From Elusimicrobiota bacterium (GTDB taxonomy: Bacteria; Elusimicrobiota; Elusimicrobia; FEN-1173): a stretch of 64,000 nucleotides of DNA. Within the stretch, counting starts at the first letter, position 1; each line of letters begins with the position of its first letter. Shown here one piece after another: positions 42,242 through 50,570 of the stretch. The notes under the pieces are model-generated. The model made no database searches. It was not told the DNA's origin and was given only the letters and a program-made list of their open reading frames with translations. The position numbers and the translations under genes were made by a program. The stretch covers positions 1,488,001-1,552,000 of the forward strand of contig JADJJR010000001.1 of NCBI GenBank assembly GCA_016706425.1, in the 5' to 3' direction.

Positions 42242-42767
42242 AGTCGTGGTCGGAGCCCCGGTCGTCGCGGCCGTCCCGGTCCCGTTCGCGGTCATCGGAA
42301 CGGTCGCCTTTCTTTTCGTCCTCTTTGTCCTTTTTGTCGGCGTCGCGGTCGTCGCGGCGGTCCTCGCGGCGGTCGTCGCGGTCGTCGCGGCCGCGGGGGT
42401 CCCCGTCCTCGGGGCGACCGCTTTTGTCCGACTTCCAGCGTTCCACCTTTTCTTTCAAGGCGCGTTTTTCGTCGTCGGACAATTTCTGAAAGCGGTCCCA
42501 ACGGTCGCGGATCTCGGCCTGGCGTTCGGGCGGCAGGGCGCGGAAGCGTTCCCAGCGCTCGCGGATTTTTTCGCGCTCGCCGGCGTCGAGGGACTTCCAG
42601 GTTTCGTAATTCTTGAGGGCGCGCTCGCGCTCTTCGGCGGGCATTTGCTCCCAGCGTTGGAGGGCCTTGTCGTCGGCGCGCAGAGGGGCCGGGGCCCCGA
42701 CGCCACAAACCAGGAGGGCCAGAAGGGCCCGGCGAACCCAAAGGTTATTTCGATTTTGTCGACGCAT
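42240..42767 (-). CDS. DUF3106-family secreted protein
   Basis: ATG 42767 has an AAGGAGAGG ribosome site. A signal peptide with a long basic start ends near VCGVGAPAPLRA. The mature part has three helical repeats of about 22 residues (MPAEERERALKNYETWKSL, LDAGEREKIRERWERFRAL, LPPERQAEIRDRWDRFQKL). A fourth partial repeat and a charged Asp/Arg/Lys tail (about 65 residues) follow. DUF3106 proteins are periplasmic and often travel with ECF sigma/anti-sigma genes, as here. The W-x-x-(F/L) helix pattern recalls CpxP/Spy-like sensing proteins, but homology is not shown. It overlaps the small gene upstream by 23 bases. Confidence 0.8.
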   Translation of the reverse strand: MRRQNRNNLWVRRALLALLVCGVGAPAPLRADDKALQRWEQMPAEERERALKNYETWKSLDAGEREKIRERWERFRALPPERQAEIRDRWDRFQKLSDDEKRALKEKVERWKSDKSGRPEDGDPRGRDDRDDRREDRRDDRDADKKDKEDEKKGDRSDDRERDRDGRDDRGSDHD

Positions 42768-42957
42768 GGCCCCTCTCCTTGCCCGGTCGCGCCTTGGGTT
42801 TGACTTCTTTCGGCGCGGTCGAATCGTCATCCAACAACAAATCCATCGACTTGAAAAATTCCAGATTCTCCAGCAACTCGCGCGGCGGCGCGTCGAGCGA
42901 TTTGACGCCGACCGCGAAGAACAGGACCGCCAGGCCCCAGGCGCTACGCGCGGTCAT
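42745..42957 (-). CDS. Small single-helix membrane or secreted protein of the ECF operon
   Basis: The 70-residue protein starts at ATG 42957, inside the end of the anti-sigma gene (14-base overlap). A hydrophobic helix (AWGLAVLFFAVGVKSL) is followed by the motif ELLENLEFFKSMDLLLDDD and a Lys-rich tail. The motif matches the end of the anti-sigma factor (ELVRNLEMIQNMDML), so the two may share an interaction surface or an ancestor. Function unknown. Confidence 0.65.
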   Translation of the reverse strand: MTARSAWGLAVLFFAVGVKSLDAPPRELLENLEFFKSMDLLLDDDSTAPKEVKPKARPGKERGHASTKSK

Positions 42958-43357
42958 GGGATTCCATGTCGGCCCAGGCTTCAAGCATGTCCATGTTTTG
43001 AATCATTTCCAAATTGCGCACGAGCTCGGCCGGGGCCGGCCGGGGCCGCTGCGACCAGGAAAAATAGACGCCCAGGAGCAGCGCCGCCGCCATGCCCGTG
43101 GCCCAGGGCCACCGGGCGGGGAAAAACCGCGGCGCGGCGGGCGTTTCGATCCTCTCCATGATCGCGGCCCGTTGCCGTGCGAAAAAAGCGTTGGGGGGGA
43201 GGTCCCCCTGGGGCAGGGCACGCACGAAGGCCCGCAGGGCCTCCAACTCTTGGCGGCAGGCCGGGCACCCCGCGAGGTGGGCCGACATTTCCGCCGAAAG
43301 AGGGGAGTCGCCGTGGGCGTTGACCACCATCCCCCTTTGCGCGTCCTGACAGTTCAT
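42944..43357 (-). CDS. Zinc-finger (ZAS) anti-sigma factor
   Basis: The 137-residue protein has an N-terminal ZAS motif, with His and two Cys in SAHLAGCPACRQEL (His-x3-Cys-x2-Cys) after an earlier Cys3 and His15. A Pro/Arg cytosolic linker is followed by one transmembrane helix (PWATGMAAALLLGVYFSW) and a short periplasmic tail (ELVRNLEMIQNMDMLEAW). It starts within the stop of the sigma gene. It should hold the ECF factor at the membrane until an envelope or redox signal releases it. Confidence 0.88.
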   Translation of the reverse strand: MNCQDAQRGMVVNAHGDSPLSAEMSAHLAGCPACRQELEALRAFVRALPQGDLPPNAFFARQRAAIMERIETPAAPRFFPARWPWATGMAAALLLGVYFSWSQRPRPAPAELVRNLEMIQNMDMLEAWADMESHDRA

Positions 43358-43950
43358 CGGTGCTCCTCCAGTGTCTTCCTCAATTTGGCCAGCGCGTGAA
43401 ACAAATGCGCTTTGACCGTGCCTTCCGCCACGTTCATCACCCGCGCGATGTCCGCGAGGGGCAACCCCTGCTCGTGGCGCAACAAAAATACCATCTTTTC
43501 TTTGGGCGGCAATAGGGCGACCGCCCCGTTTGTTTTTTCCCTTAGCTCCCCGGCGTCGACCGCGCGTTGCGGGTCGGCGTCGAGGCGCGAATCCTTAAGC
43601 CGTTCCTCCGGGGCGCGGGGGGTTTCGTCGTCTTCGCGGACCCAACCGAAGGCCCGCTCGCGCAACCGGCGGATTTTTTCACGCCGGCCCCAACCGCGGA
43701 GGACGTTCAAACCGATTTGAAAGAGCCACGTTTGAAACCGGCTTTCGCTTCGAAATCCTTTTAATCCGCGCCAGGCCTTTAAAAACGCCTCCTGCGTCAA
43801 TTCGTCGGCGACATCCCCTCGGCCGACGTAGGAAAGCAAGAAACCGTAAAGCTTCCCTTGGTAAACTGCAACCAATTGACCAAAGGCGACCGCCGACCCG
43901 GCCTGGGCTTCACAAATCCATTGTTCTTCCATACTCGCGTTTTCATCCAT
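43354..43950 (-). CDS. ECF-family RNA polymerase sigma factor
   Basis: Region 2 (about residues 20-85) has FGQLVAVYQGKLYGFLLSYVG and DVADELTQEAFLKAWRGLKGF. Region 4 (about 140-190) has LLPPKEKMVFLLRHEQGLPLADIARVMNVAEGTVKAHLFHALAKLR, written in parts. Length is 198 residues, or 192 if the ATG at 43932 (EEQWICEAQ) is used. The ECF-type element directly upstream would start transcription near 43945, inside the first codons, which favours the second start. It is followed by its anti-sigma factor with an overlap. Self-activation is likely. Confidence 0.93.
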   Translation of the reverse strand: MDENASMEEQWICEAQAGSAVAFGQLVAVYQGKLYGFLLSYVGRGDVADELTQEAFLKAWRGLKGFRSESRFQTWLFQIGLNVLRGWGRREKIRRLRERAFGWVREDDETPRAPEERLKDSRLDADPQRAVDAGELREKTNGAVALLPPKEKMVFLLRHEQGLPLADIARVMNVAEGTVKAHLFHALAKLRKTLEEHR

Positions 43951-43952
43951 AG

Positions 43953-43977
43953 GACGCTCCCGCCACGGAAAAGGTTT
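43953..43977 (-). promoter_or_regulatory. Autoregulatory ECF-type promoter element
   Basis: On the minus strand, AAACC (43973-43977) and CGTC (43953-43956) are separated by 16 bp within ACTAAACCTTTTCC...GCGTCCTAT. The same spacing and core recur at 42217-42241 and 25365-25389. ECF promoters typically pair an AAC-containing -35 with a CGTC -10. Confidence 0.65.
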
Positions 43978-44040
43978 AGTTCAGAGGGAGCGAAAAACCA
44001 TTTTAATTGATTTTTAGCGGATTTTAATAGGTGAAGGAGG

Positions 44041-46083
44041 CTATTGGAGGCGACAAACGCCGTTTTGGCAGATTTGTGTTTGGGAGACGCCGGGGGGAAC
44101 GCGAAGTTCTTTTAAATGCGGTAGGCGGGCCCCCAACAACGCCTGCTGGGGGCCTTGATCCGCCTGAAGGATTATCGCGTCCGGGCGGAAGGAACGGCGT
44201 TCCGACGCCAGGCGGGCTTGGGTGCCGGGCTCTTCGGGGCGTCCGACAACCACCACTTCCGCCGGGGGGTTGAGGGCCGCCCATTCGGCCGAGGCGAACG
44301 CGGCGTAGGCCCGGGGGGACCGCAGGGCCGCCGGGCGGACGGCCACGGCCAGGTCCTCCGCCGAACGAAGGAAATCGGCCCGGTCGAAAAGGCGCCCGAG
44401 ACGCAGGAAATTGAGCGCGGCCACCGAGGAGGACGCGGGTTCGACGTTGTCGCCTTCGTCGCGGGCGCGGATGGAAAGGTGCGGGTCGTGGCCGGCGGCG
44501 GAAACGTGCACGACGCCGGGGGGGCCGTCCATGAACCGCTGAAGGAAGAGCGCCAACAATTCCTCGGCCCAGAAAAGCCAATTTGGATCGCCCGTGGCGT
44601 TGTATACCTCCACGGCGGCGTGGGCCGTGAAAGCGTAATCGTCCGCCAATCCGGGCACGGCGCGTTCGCTCTCGCGCCAGCGGCGGTAGAGCGTTTGGGT
44701 GGAGGCGTCCCAAAGATTCCCTTTAAGGAACTGGAGGGCGCGTCGCGCCACGTCGCCGTAGGACGCCTCCAAGGCCGCGCCTTGGGCAAAAGCCGTCGCG
44801 GCCAGGGCGTTCCAGGACGTGATCACTTTGTCGTCTAAAAAAGGGCGGGGGCGAAGGGCCCGGGCGGTGAATAACTTATTTACCTCGGCCGTAAAATCCC
44901 CGTCTTGGGCGCGGAACAAAATATTGTGGCCGGCGAACTCACCGAAGGGATCGGACCGGGCGTTCCCGTCGGGGAGGACACCGAACGCCGCGCTGAAGGC
45001 GGCGGCGCGGTCGCCCAGGAGGGCGTTGATTTCGGCCTGGGTCCACAGGTAAAAGGCGCCCTCTTTTTTCTCGGCGCCGCCGGGGACCAGGCTGTCGGCG
45101 TCCTCCCCCGAAGCGAAACCGCCGCCCGGCAGGCCCAGGGCGTCCCGCGTGTAATCCAGGGTGCGGCGGGCGATGGATTCGAAAAAAGCGTCCCCCGTGG
45201 CCCGGTGGGCTTCGATGCAATTGACGGCGAGTTGGGCGTTGTCGTAAAGCATTTTTTCGAAATGGGGCACGTGCCAGTCGCCGTCGGTGGAATAGCGGTG
45301 GAAACCGCCGCCCACCTGGTCGAAGAGGCCGCCCCGGGCCATGGCGCGCAACGTCGTGGTGAGCATTTTGAGGGTGTCGGCGCGGCGATCGCCCGCCATT
45401 TCGGCGGCGAGGCACCGCAAAAGGAAGTGGGGGTACACCGGCATCGGGAATTTGGGCGCGGGGGAAAAACCGCCGCGGAGATCGTCGTGGGCGTCGCGAA
45501 GCGCGGTCCACACGCCGTCCACAACGGCGCGGGCGTCGCCTTCGGCCGAGGTCGGGGCCGCGGTGAGCAGTTCGGCGACGGCGTCGTGCAGACGCTCGCC
45601 CCTTTCGAGCATTTGCGCGCGGTGTTCCGGCGTGCGCCAGGCGGCGCCCACGCGTTGGACGAGCGTGGCCCACCCCGGTCGGCCGCCGCGGTCGGCGGGG
45701 GGGAAATAAGTACCGCCCAGGAACGGTTTGCCCTCCGGCGTGAGGAACATGTTGAGCGGCCAGCCGCCTTGGCCCGTCAAGGCTTGCAGGGCCGTCATGT
45801 GAACGCGATCGACGTCGGGGCGCTCCTCGCGGTCCACTTTGACACAGACGAGTTCGCGGTTCATGAGGGCGGCCACGGCGGGGTCTTCGAAGGACTCCCG
45901 CTCCATTACATGGCACCAATGGCACGTCGCGTAGCCGATGGAGACCAAGAGGGGTTTGTCCTCGGCGCGGGCTTTTTCAAAAGCCGCCGGGCCCCAGGGG
46001 TACCAGTCGACCGGGTTGCGGGCGTGCTGAAGGAGATACGGGCTTTTTTCGCCGGCGAGGCGGTTAGGCACTGAGCAATTCAA
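44041..46083 (-). CDS. YyaL/SPATA20-type thioredoxin-domain protein (DUF255)
   Basis: The 680-residue protein opens with the DUF255 block (NRLAGEKSPYLLQHARNPVDWYPWG, in pieces). The active-site-like CHWCH (SIGYATCHWCHVMERESFED) and QGGWPLNMFLTPEGKPFLGGTYFPP follow. The rest is an alpha/alpha-barrel-like domain (about residues 200-600, GLFDQVGGGFHRYSTDGDWHVPHFEKMLYDNAQL, in pieces). This is the complete family architecture. The precise activity is unknown. It overlaps the FKBP gene by 20 bases and ends just before the ECF operon. Confidence 0.92.
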   Translation of the reverse strand: MNCSVPNRLAGEKSPYLLQHARNPVDWYPWGPAAFEKARAEDKPLLVSIGYATCHWCHVMERESFEDPAVAALMNRELVCVKVDREERPDVDRVHMTALQALTGQGGWPLNMFLTPEGKPFLGGTYFPPADRGGRPGWATLVQRVGAAWRTPEHRAQMLERGERLHDAVAELLTAAPTSAEGDARAVVDGVWTALRDAHDDLRGGFSPAPKFPMPVYPHFLLRCLAAEMAGDRRADTLKMLTTTLRAMARGGLFDQVGGGFHRYSTDGDWHVPHFEKMLYDNAQLAVNCIEAHRATGDAFFESIARRTLDYTRDALGLPGGGFASGEDADSLVPGGAEKKEGAFYLWTQAEINALLGDRAAAFSAAFGVLPDGNARSDPFGEFAGHNILFRAQDGDFTAEVNKLFTARALRPRPFLDDKVITSWNALAATAFAQGAALEASYGDVARRALQFLKGNLWDASTQTLYRRWRESERAVPGLADDYAFTAHAAVEVYNATGDPNWLFWAEELLALFLQRFMDGPPGVVHVSAAGHDPHLSIRARDEGDNVEPASSSVAALNFLRLGRLFDRADFLRSAEDLAVAVRPAALRSPRAYAAFASAEWAALNPPAEVVVVGRPEEPGTQARLASERRSFRPDAIILQADQGPQQALLGARLPHLKELRVPPGVSQTQICQNGVCRLQ

Positions 46084-46411
46084 CTTCGAAAAGCAGCGTG
46101 GCGTTGGGCGGAATGACGCGCCCGGCGCCCCGCGCGCCGTAGGCGAGGGACGGCGGGATCACGAGAGTGCGCTTGCCGCCGGGTTTCATGCCGGCCACGC
46201 CTTCGTCCCAGCCGCGGATCACCTCGCCGGCGCCGAGCGCGAAATCAAAGGGCTCGTTGCGGTCTTTGCTCGAATCGAATTTTGACCCTTTTTTGCCCTC
46301 AATATACAACCAGCCGGTGTAGTGAACCAACACCCGGCGGCCCGCCTCGGCGGCGGCGCCTTCACCGATGACTACGTCTTCGTATTGCAATCCGGAGGGA
46401 GTGGTTTTCAT
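46064..46411 (-). CDS. FKBP-type peptidyl-prolyl isomerase
   Basis: The 115-residue protein is a single FKBP domain with no signal peptide (VHYTGWL, FDFALGAGEVIRGWDEGVAGMKPGGKRTLVIPP, in pieces, and AYGARGAGRVIPPNATLLFEVELL). Most of the active-site aromatic and Asp residues are present. It would catalyse cis-trans isomerisation of prolyl bonds in the cytosol. It overlaps the YyaL-type gene and is divergent from the oxidase operon. Confidence 0.93.
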   Translation of the reverse strand: MKTTPSGLQYEDVVIGEGAAAEAGRRVLVHYTGWLYIEGKKGSKFDSSKDRNEPFDFALGAGEVIRGWDEGVAGMKPGGKRTLVIPPSLAYGARGAGRVIPPNATLLFEVELLSA

Positions 46412-46486
46412 AGCAAGTCCTTTTAGAGGGTATGGACATCATCTTGCAATTTTTCAGAAAAACATACTAGACTTGTCACCATTCCA

Positions 46487-47113
46487 ATGAACAACGCGGT
46501 CGCCCTTTCGCATGACAACGAACCCACCGACATCGGTCGGTACGGGATGTGGTTTTTCATCCTCTCGGAAATCATGCTCTTTGGCGCCTTTATCGCCGCC
46601 TACGTGATGTTGCGCTGGGGCAGCTCGGTGTGCGCGTTGGGCGCACCGGCTTGGCCAAAAACCGGGTATTTGGGCGGGTTGACTTTGGCCACCATTAACA
46701 CCCTCTTGTTAATCACCAGCTCTTTCACGATGGTCCGCGCGGTCTTGGCCTCCGAGGAGAAAAACAGCGTCGCTTTTCGCCGCTTCATGGGCGCGACGTT
46801 GCTTTTGGGATTGGGGTTTCTCGCTGTGAAAATCTTCGAGTATTACCTCAAGATTCACCACGGGTATTACCCGAGGAGCGAATTCATGGAAGCCACGCCC
46901 GGCCTAAACATCTTTATCTCGTTTTATTTCGTTTTAACGGGGTTTCACGGGTTGCACGTTTTGATCGGTGTCCTTTGGAATTTCTTCTTATTTAAACGCG
47001 GGAAAGGCCCTCTGGACGAGCGGTTCGGTCGCAAAGTCGAATACGCCGGACTTTATTGGCATTTCGTCGACGCGGTGTGGGTGTTTATGTTTCCGCTCTT
47101 CTACCTTATATGA
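46487..47113 (+). CDS. coxC: Cytochrome c oxidase subunit III
   Basis: The 208-residue protein has about five helices. The subunit III features are YGMWFFILSEIMLFGAFIAAYVMLR, KIFEYYLKIHHGYYP and ISFYFVLTGFHGLHVLIGVLWNF, in pieces, ending with AGLYWHFVDAVWVFMFPLFYLI. It is the first gene of the oxidase operon. A possible promoter is TTGCAA at 46444-46449 with a weak -10 (TAGACT 46468-46473, 18-bp spacing). The stop overlaps the next start (ATGA). Confidence 0.93.
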   Translation: MNNAVALSHDNEPTDIGRYGMWFFILSEIMLFGAFIAAYVMLRWGSSVCALGAPAWPKTGYLGGLTLATINTLLLITSSFTMVRAVLASEEKNSVAFRRFMGATLLLGLGFLAVKIFEYYLKIHHGYYPRSEFMEATPGLNIFISFYFVLTGFHGLHVLIGVLWNFFLFKRGKGPLDERFGRKVEYAGLYWHFVDAVWVFMFPLFYLI

Positions 47114-47382
47114 GTGAAAAATCCATTTCCAACACCCTCTTCGCCGGACTTATCACGATCACCCTTATTAGCGTGGCGGCGTCGCGCCTGCACTTCGGTC
47201 GAGAATTGGCCGTGGCCGTCGCCTTGGGCTTTGCCGCCGTTAAAGCCGCGCTGATCGGCTGGTTTTTCATGCGACTGCGGCACGAAGGGTGGATCGTTCG
47301 CGGCGCGGTGTTGGTGGGCGTTTTCGCCGTCTTGGTCATGGCGGTGGGAATCCTCCCGGACATCGCCATCCAGTTGAAATGA
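47110..47382 (+). CDS. Cytochrome c oxidase subunit IV (prokaryotic type)
   Basis: The 90-residue protein has three helices (ISNTLFAGLITITLISVAASR; ELAVAVALGFAAVKAALIGWFFMRLRHEG in parts; GAVLVGVFAVLVMAVGILP). This fits the short bacterial COX4/CyoD-type subunit. It starts in the stop of subunit III and ends in the start of the SCO gene (ATGA on both sides). Confidence 0.85.
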   Translation: MSEKSISNTLFAGLITITLISVAASRLHFGRELAVAVALGFAAVKAALIGWFFMRLRHEGWIVRGAVLVGVFAVLVMAVGILPDIAIQLK

Positions 47383-47990
47383 AATCCTCCACTCGCTGGA
47401 TTTTTCTCGCCCTGGGCGTCGCGACTTTGGCTTTCGGAAGTTTGATTTGGCGGTCGGTGTCGCGGGCAAATTCGGCCGACGAGCCGCTGGGAAACGTTCC
47501 CGACTTTTCGCTGCCCGGCACCACAGCGGAGGGGGATATGCCCCTGAGCCGCGCGGATTTGGCCGGCCGGTTTTGGATCGCCAATTTCATTTTCACCCGG
47601 TGTTCGGGGCCCTGCCCCATCATGACCGGCAAGCTGGCGATGCTGCAGCCCGTGTTGCCGGCCGACGTCCTGTTCGTGAGTTTTTCCGTCGACCCGGACC
47701 GCGACGACCTGGATTCACTTCGGCGGTACGCGCGGCAATTTGAGGCCGATCCGAAACGGTGGCGGTTTGTTCGGCCTGAGAAGGGCGATTTGTATCGGAT
47801 CGCCTACGAAGGATTTCGGTTGCCCGTCATGGAAGACCCGGCCGCGCCTTCGGGTTATCGGGTGACACACAGCACAAAGTTCGTTTTGGTGGATGGCGAA
47901 GGACGGATTCGCGGGTATTTTGATTCGGACGCGGCCGATGTGGGCGAGCGCATCAACGCCGCCCTCGGCCGATTGCGGAGGTCTTTGTGA
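47379..47990 (+). CDS. SCO1/SenC copper chaperone for oxidase assembly
   Basis: The 203-residue protein has an N-terminal membrane anchor and a thioredoxin-like domain with the copper site CxxxC in FTRCSGPCPIMTGKL. The conserved His is in VTHSTKFVLVDGEG. SCO proteins deliver or reduce copper for the CuA site of subunit II. The position between subunits IV and II is unusual but functionally coherent. It is coupled to both neighbours by overlaps. Confidence 0.93.
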   Translation: MKSSTRWIFLALGVATLAFGSLIWRSVSRANSADEPLGNVPDFSLPGTTAEGDMPLSRADLAGRFWIANFIFTRCSGPCPIMTGKLAMLQPVLPADVLFVSFSVDPDRDDLDSLRRYARQFEADPKRWRFVRPEKGDLYRIAYEGFRLPVMEDPAAPSGYRVTHSTKFVLVDGEGRIRGYFDSDAADVGERINAALGRLRRSL

Positions 47991-48703
47991 AGCGTTTGCG
48001 CGCGTTGGTCATCATTCTTGGAAGCGCGACCATTTTCAGCCTCGGGTTGGGATGGTTGTTCAGCGCCTACCCCATGATGCCCCTGGCCGCCAGCCAGGAG
48101 GCCGTGCGGGTTGACCGCGCGTTCAACGGTCTGCTTTGGCTTTCGATCCCGATTTACGCTTTGGTGATGTGTTCGTTGATTTACTCTCTTTCCGCGTTTA
48201 AATCCTCCGATGACAAAGCGCGGGGTGAAGAATTCGAACACAGCCGGGGACGCTGGGTGGAAGGTCTCTGGCTTGGCGTGAGCTTGGTTTTGACCCTGGG
48301 TTTGGCGGGGTTTGGTTCCTATGAATTGAAGCACATCCTGGCCGATCAAAAACACGCCGACATGGAAATCCAAGTCAACGCCTCGCAGTTTTCCTGGGAA
48401 TTTTTTTATCCCGAACACGAGGCTTACAAACCCCAATTGTATTTGCCCGTCAACAAAAAGGTGCGGTTGATTTTAAAATCCGCCGATGTCCTCCACTCGT
48501 TTTGGGTTCCTGAATTCCGTTTAAAACAAGATGTGCTCCCTAATCGGGTCACTCAAATGGTGATCACACCAACGGTGAAAGGCGATTACCAATTACGGTG
48601 CTCCGAGTTGTGCGGCCTCGATCACACAATCATGACCGCCCAAGTGCATGTGGTGGATGACGAAACCTACGCCAAACAATTTACGGAAGGAGAGAGCTGG
48701 TGA
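47987..48703 (+). CDS. coxB: Cytochrome c oxidase subunit II (CuA protein)
   Basis: The 238-residue protein starts at GTG 47987. It has two N-terminal membrane helices, then a cupredoxin domain with a full CuA site: the first His in ADVLHSFWVPEF and CSELCGLDHTIM (Cys-x3-Cys-x3-His-x2-Met). It ends soon after, with no fused cytochrome c domain, so the electron donor is a separate cytochrome. The stop overlaps the subunit I start (GTGA). Confidence 0.95.
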   Translation: MKRLRALVIILGSATIFSLGLGWLFSAYPMMPLAASQEAVRVDRAFNGLLWLSIPIYALVMCSLIYSLSAFKSSDDKARGEEFEHSRGRWVEGLWLGVSLVLTLGLAGFGSYELKHILADQKHADMEIQVNASQFSWEFFYPEHEAYKPQLYLPVNKKVRLILKSADVLHSFWVPEFRLKQDVLPNRVTQMVITPTVKGDYQLRCSELCGLDHTIMTAQVHVVDDETYAKQFTEGESW

Positions 48704-50445
48704 ACCTGGGACTCGTGCGAGGCATCGCCGCCGGCGTCGCGGCGTTTTTGGCGCTGTATTTCGGACTCAAAACAAAATTACCCCATGAAGGGTCGGCGAC
48801 CATCGCTTACGTGGTCTCACTCGTTGTTTACCTCGCGGTCGGCGGCGGATGGGCAGCGTTTCAGCGTTGGCTCAACGGCACCGAGGAACCGGAAATTCAT
48901 GGTCCCCGCCGTTATTTTGATTTCACCACCGACCACAAAGTCGTCGGGATCCAATACCTTTGCGCGGCGTTTTTCCTGTTTTTCTACGCGGGAATTTTGG
49001 CTTTGATTATGCGCACCGAATTGGCGAAACCCGGGGAACAGGTCATCGGTTTCCAAACCTACAACACCCTTGTCGGTATGCACGGCATCGGCATGGTGAT
49101 TGTGGCCCTGACAGCCATAATCGGCGGTTTTGGAAATTACTTCGTCCCGCTGCAAATTGGAGCGAAGGACATGGCCTTCCCCCGGTTGAACGCTCTGAGT
49201 TTCTGGTTGGTCCCACCCGCGGCCTTGATTTTGATAGCCGCCCTCTTTAACGGTGGGGTGGATTTCGGTTGGACGGCCTACGCGCCCTTGAGCACGCGGG
49301 GCCCCATGGGAAAATTGTTTTTCTTGCTGGCTTTCGCGACGGCGGGGTTTTCCTCGGTTTTCGGAGCCATCAATCTCCTCGTCACAATAATTCGGATGCG
49401 AGCCAAGGGCCTGACTTTTTGGCGATTGCCAATTTTTGTGCATTCCATCGGGGCGTCATCCGCCATCACGCTCATCGCCACCTCTGTCGTGGCCAGTTCG
49501 CTCTTCCTCGTGATTTTTGACCGGGTGTTGGGGACATCCTTTTTTGACGCTACGCGGGGAGGAAGTGCTCTCCTTTACCAACATCTTTTTTGGTTTTATT
49601 CGCACCCCGCCGTTTATATCATGGCCCTTCCAGGGTTCGGTTTAATGCTTGAAATCCTGCCGGTCTTCGCCAGGAAACCTCTTTTTATCTATCGCTGGGT
49701 TGTGGTATCCTTCTGGGCCATTGTGATCCTCAGTTGCATCGTCTGGGCGCATCACTTGTTCACCAGCGGCATGTGGGCCCTTCTAAATTTCCCTTTCATG
49801 ATCACGACCGAATTGATTTCGGTTCCCACCGGCATCGTCTTTTTGTCGGCGCTGGGAACAATATGGCGCGGGAGCATCCGTATCACCCCGGCTTTTCTTT
49901 TTGCAGCTTCGATCGTGGCCAATTTCATGATCGGCGGGTTGACGGGTATTTTTCTGGCCGATGTTCCAACCGATCTGCATATGCACGACACTCTTTTCGT
50001 CACTGCCCACTTTCATTTCACTATTGTGGGCGCTGCAATTTTTGCCCTTTTTGCCGGCTTTTATTTTTGGTTCCCCAAATTTACGGGGAAAACCATGAAT
50101 GCCAAGTGGGGAATGGTCCATTTTTGGAGTTTTTTCGCGTCGTTTAACGCCACCTTCATTCCGATGTTTTGGACCGGCTCCCATGGCTTACGAAGACGAG
50201 TGGCGGATTACAGCGTCGATATGAGCGGAGTCCAAATGTGGATTTCCTGCTCGGCCTTTTTTATCTTTCTGGCTACTTTGATTTTTTTGGTTAACGTTTT
50301 GCGATCAATGCGTAAGGGGGCTGCAGCTCCGGAAAACCCTTGGAACGCGGGCACTTTGGAGTGGACGCTTCCCTCGCCACCCCCTGTTCACAATTTTAAC
50401 CGCCCCCCCGAAGTAATCCGATCGCCCTACACGCGGGTTGTTTGA
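48700..50445 (+). CDS. coxA: Cytochrome c oxidase subunit I, A2-type haem-copper oxidase
   Basis: The 581-residue protein has about 14 helices and the haem and CuB ligands: the His in GMHGIGMV, the YSHPAVY helix, HHLFTSGM and the pair in TAHFHFTIVGAA. The helix VI motif reads YSHPAVY, so the Glu of the A1 D-channel (GHPEVY) is replaced by the Tyr-Ser pair of A2-type enzymes. An N-terminal pair of extra helices (residues about 1-60) precedes the core. It reduces oxygen to water and pumps protons. Last gene of the operon; a tRNA follows 37 bases later. Confidence 0.95.
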   Translation: MNLGLVRGIAAGVAAFLALYFGLKTKLPHEGSATIAYVVSLVVYLAVGGGWAAFQRWLNGTEEPEIHGPRRYFDFTTDHKVVGIQYLCAAFFLFFYAGILALIMRTELAKPGEQVIGFQTYNTLVGMHGIGMVIVALTAIIGGFGNYFVPLQIGAKDMAFPRLNALSFWLVPPAALILIAALFNGGVDFGWTAYAPLSTRGPMGKLFFLLAFATAGFSSVFGAINLLVTIIRMRAKGLTFWRLPIFVHSIGASSAITLIATSVVASSLFLVIFDRVLGTSFFDATRGGSALLYQHLFWFYSHPAVYIMALPGFGLMLEILPVFARKPLFIYRWVVVSFWAIVILSCIVWAHHLFTSGMWALLNFPFMITTELISVPTGIVFLSALGTIWRGSIRITPAFLFAASIVANFMIGGLTGIFLADVPTDLHMHDTLFVTAHFHFTIVGAAIFALFAGFYFWFPKFTGKTMNAKWGMVHFWSFFASFNATFIPMFWTGSHGLRRRVADYSVDMSGVQMWISCSAFFIFLATLIFLVNVLRSMRKGAAAPENPWNAGTLEWTLPSPPPVHNFNRPPEVIRSPYTRVV

Positions 50446-50482
50446 ACACACATCATAAGATAAAATATCAGTAGGAATTTTT

Positions 50483-50555
50483 GCCGAGGTAGCTCAATCG
50501 GTAGAGCAATCGCTTCGTAAGCGATAGGTTGTCGGTTCAAGTCCGATCCTCGGCT
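50483..50555 (+). tRNA. tRNA-Thr (anticodon CGT)
   Basis: A complete cloverleaf can be drawn. The acceptor stem is GCCGAGG / CCTCGGC and the D-arm is GCTC...GAGC. The anticodon stem ATCGC / GCGAT has loop TTCGTAA (anticodon CGT, decoding ACG). The T-arm is GTCGG-TTCAAGT-CCGAT. The 3' CCA is not encoded. It lies between the oxidase operon and the O-antigen-ligase gene. Confidence 0.95.
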
Positions 50556-50570
50556 TATTATTTCACACCA

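Noticed and set aside
50529..50570. N-terminal extension of the O-antigen-ligase gene into the tRNA
   Set aside because: It would translate the tRNA sequence; ATG 50571 is the first start after it.
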